From NCBI GenBank assembly GCA_943324165.2, contig CALPKO020000104.1, positions 1-5,972 of the forward strand: 5,972 nt of DNA, given 5' to 3'. This stretch comes from Bdellovibrio sp. ZAP7. GTDB taxonomy: Bacteria > Bacteroidota > Bacteroidia > Flavobacteriales > Flavobacteriaceae. A program made the translations under genes and the position numbers. The notes below the pieces were generated by a model, which saw nothing but the letters and a program-made list of their open reading frames with translations, was not told the DNA's origin and did no database searches. Below are positions 5,023 through 5,972 of this stretch, one piece after another (position 1 is the first letter of the stretch; the number at the start of each line of letters is the position of its first letter).

Positions 5023-5972
5023 ATGGCTGGAAATAGCTACGGCACAGTATTTAAAATTACCACTTTTGGCGAATCTCATGGTGCTGCTTTGGGTGGCATC
5101 ATCGATGGTTGTCCTCCAGGAATTACAATAGATTTAGACGCTATTCAGCAAGAAATGAACCGCAGAAAACCGGGTCAATCTGCTATCGTTTCGCAAAGAA
5201 AAGAATCCGACGAAGTGCAATTGCTCTCTGGCATTTTTGAAGGAAAAACTACCGGAACTCCTATTGGTTTTATCATTCCCAATACCAATCAAAAATCTGA
5301 CGATTATTCGCATATAAAAGACAATTATCGCCCGAGTCACGCCGATTATGTTTACGAAAAAAAATATGGTATCCGAGACTATCGTGGTGGCGGAAGAAGT
5401 TCTGCACGAGAAACTGCTAGTCGGGTAGTGGCAGGAGCAATTGCAAAACAAATTATTCCCGAAATCAAGATAAATGCGTTTGTGTCTTCTGTTGGTAACA
5501 TTTTTATAGACAAACCTTATCAAGATTTAGATTTTTCTAAAATAGAAGCCAACATTGTGCGTTGTCCAGACGAAGCCACCGCCGAAAAAATGGAAACTTA
5601 CATCAGAGAGATTCGCAAAGCAGGCGATACCGTTGGAGGTACCATCACTTGTGTGATTCAAAATGCACCAATTGGATTGGGCGAACCTGTTTTTGACAAA
5701 TTGCATGCAGAATTAGGAAAAGCAATGCTGTCTATCAATGCCGTAAAAGGTTTTGAATTTGGAAGTGGTTTTTGCGGTGCACAAATGAAAGGCACCGAGC
5801 ACAACGACCTGCACAACAACGACGGAACTACAAAAACAAATCTTTCTGGCGGCATTCAAGGTGGAATTTCTAACGGAATGGATATTTATTTTAGGGTGGC
5901 TTTTAAACCCGTTGCGACCATTATGCAAGAACAAGAAACACTCAATAATCAAGGGGATTTAGAATTGTCACA
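5023..5972 (+). CDS. aroC: Chorismate synthase, 3' end outside the window
   Basis: The frame opens at ATG 5023 and is still open at the window end, giving 316 visible residues; the family is usually about 350-360, so roughly 40 are missing. It catalyses the last shikimate-pathway step, 1,4-elimination of phosphate from EPSP to give chorismate, using reduced FMN. The first signature FGESHG (15-20) holds catalytic His19. RPSHADYVY (103-111) holds the second catalytic His106. [12 protein letters not shown] (120-131) is the Arg-rich phosphate/FMN region, and [10 protein letters not shown] (276-285) is the C-terminal signature. All are intact. The sequence begins [20 protein letters not shown], the standard N-terminus, which fixes the start. 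It seems to be transcribed from its own promoter and is separated from the ars operon by the gene-poor region. Confidence 0.97.
   Translation, partial: MAGNSYGTVFKITTFGESHGAALGGIIDGCPPGITIDLDAIQQEMNRRKPGQSAIVSQRKESDEVQLLSGIFEGKTTGTPIGFIIPNTNQKSDDYSHIKDNYRPSHADYVYEKKYGIRDYRGGGRSSARETASRVVAGAIAKQIIPEIKINAFVSSVGNIFIDKPYQDLDFSKIEANIVRCPDEATAEKMETYIREIRKAGDTVGGTITCVIQNAPIGLGEPVFDKLHAELGKAMLSINAVKGFEFGSGFCGAQMKGTEHNDLHNNDGTTKTNLSGGIQGGISNGMDIYFRVAFKPVATIMQEQETLNNQGDLELS

Noticed and set aside
5134..5952. Minus-strand open frames across aroC
   Set aside because: aroC is unambiguous on the plus strand with all family signatures; the antisense frames are shadows.

Overview
The window reads as chromosome of a low-GC member of the Bacteroidota, most likely a Flavobacterium-type organism. 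Reasons: AT-rich genes with flavobacterial-looking proteins, weak or absent Shine-Dalgarno sites, a TAnnTTTG-type -7 box in front of aroC, an SPII lipoprotein with a Ser-rich linker, and a DUF6428-type protein beside arsR. This assignment rests on reading alone, not on a search.

Layout. (1) 1-876 (+): the C-terminal part of a polytopic membrane protein resembling GT39/ArnT-like glycosyltransferases; its 5' end lies outside the window. (2) 2374-845 (-): a lipoprotein of unknown function, then an FtsE-type ABC ATPase whose 3' end overlaps the convergent glycosyltransferase-like gene by 32 bp. (3) 2494-3901 (+): a compact arsenic operon. It has an operator-like dyad, an ArsR/SmtB regulator with a CxC pair and a CC tail, a DUF6428-type protein also ending in CC, a 41-aa membrane ORF (3343-3468), and a thioredoxin-coupled arsenate reductase. 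No arsenite efflux gene follows within the window. (4) 3902-5022: 1.1 kb without an intact gene. It holds an array of about ten 21-bp hairpin-forming GC-rich repeats, a set of competing hairpins, a small two-helix membrane-protein pseudogene with two in-frame stops, and a MITE-like element of about 174 bp with 19-bp terminal inverted repeats. (5) 5023-end (+): aroC, chorismate synthase, cut by the window edge after 316 residues.

Functionally, the core is arsenic sensing and reduction. ArsR would leave its operator on binding As(III)/Sb(III), releasing the operon. ArsC reduces arsenate to arsenite using thioredoxin. The Cys-rich DUF6428-type protein and the small membrane protein are uncharacterised partners. 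The pump that should export the arsenite is absent here and must be encoded elsewhere, or the operon has lost it. The gene-free stretch after arsC looks like a site of insertion and decay, which would fit loss of a downstream gene, but this cannot be shown from one genome.
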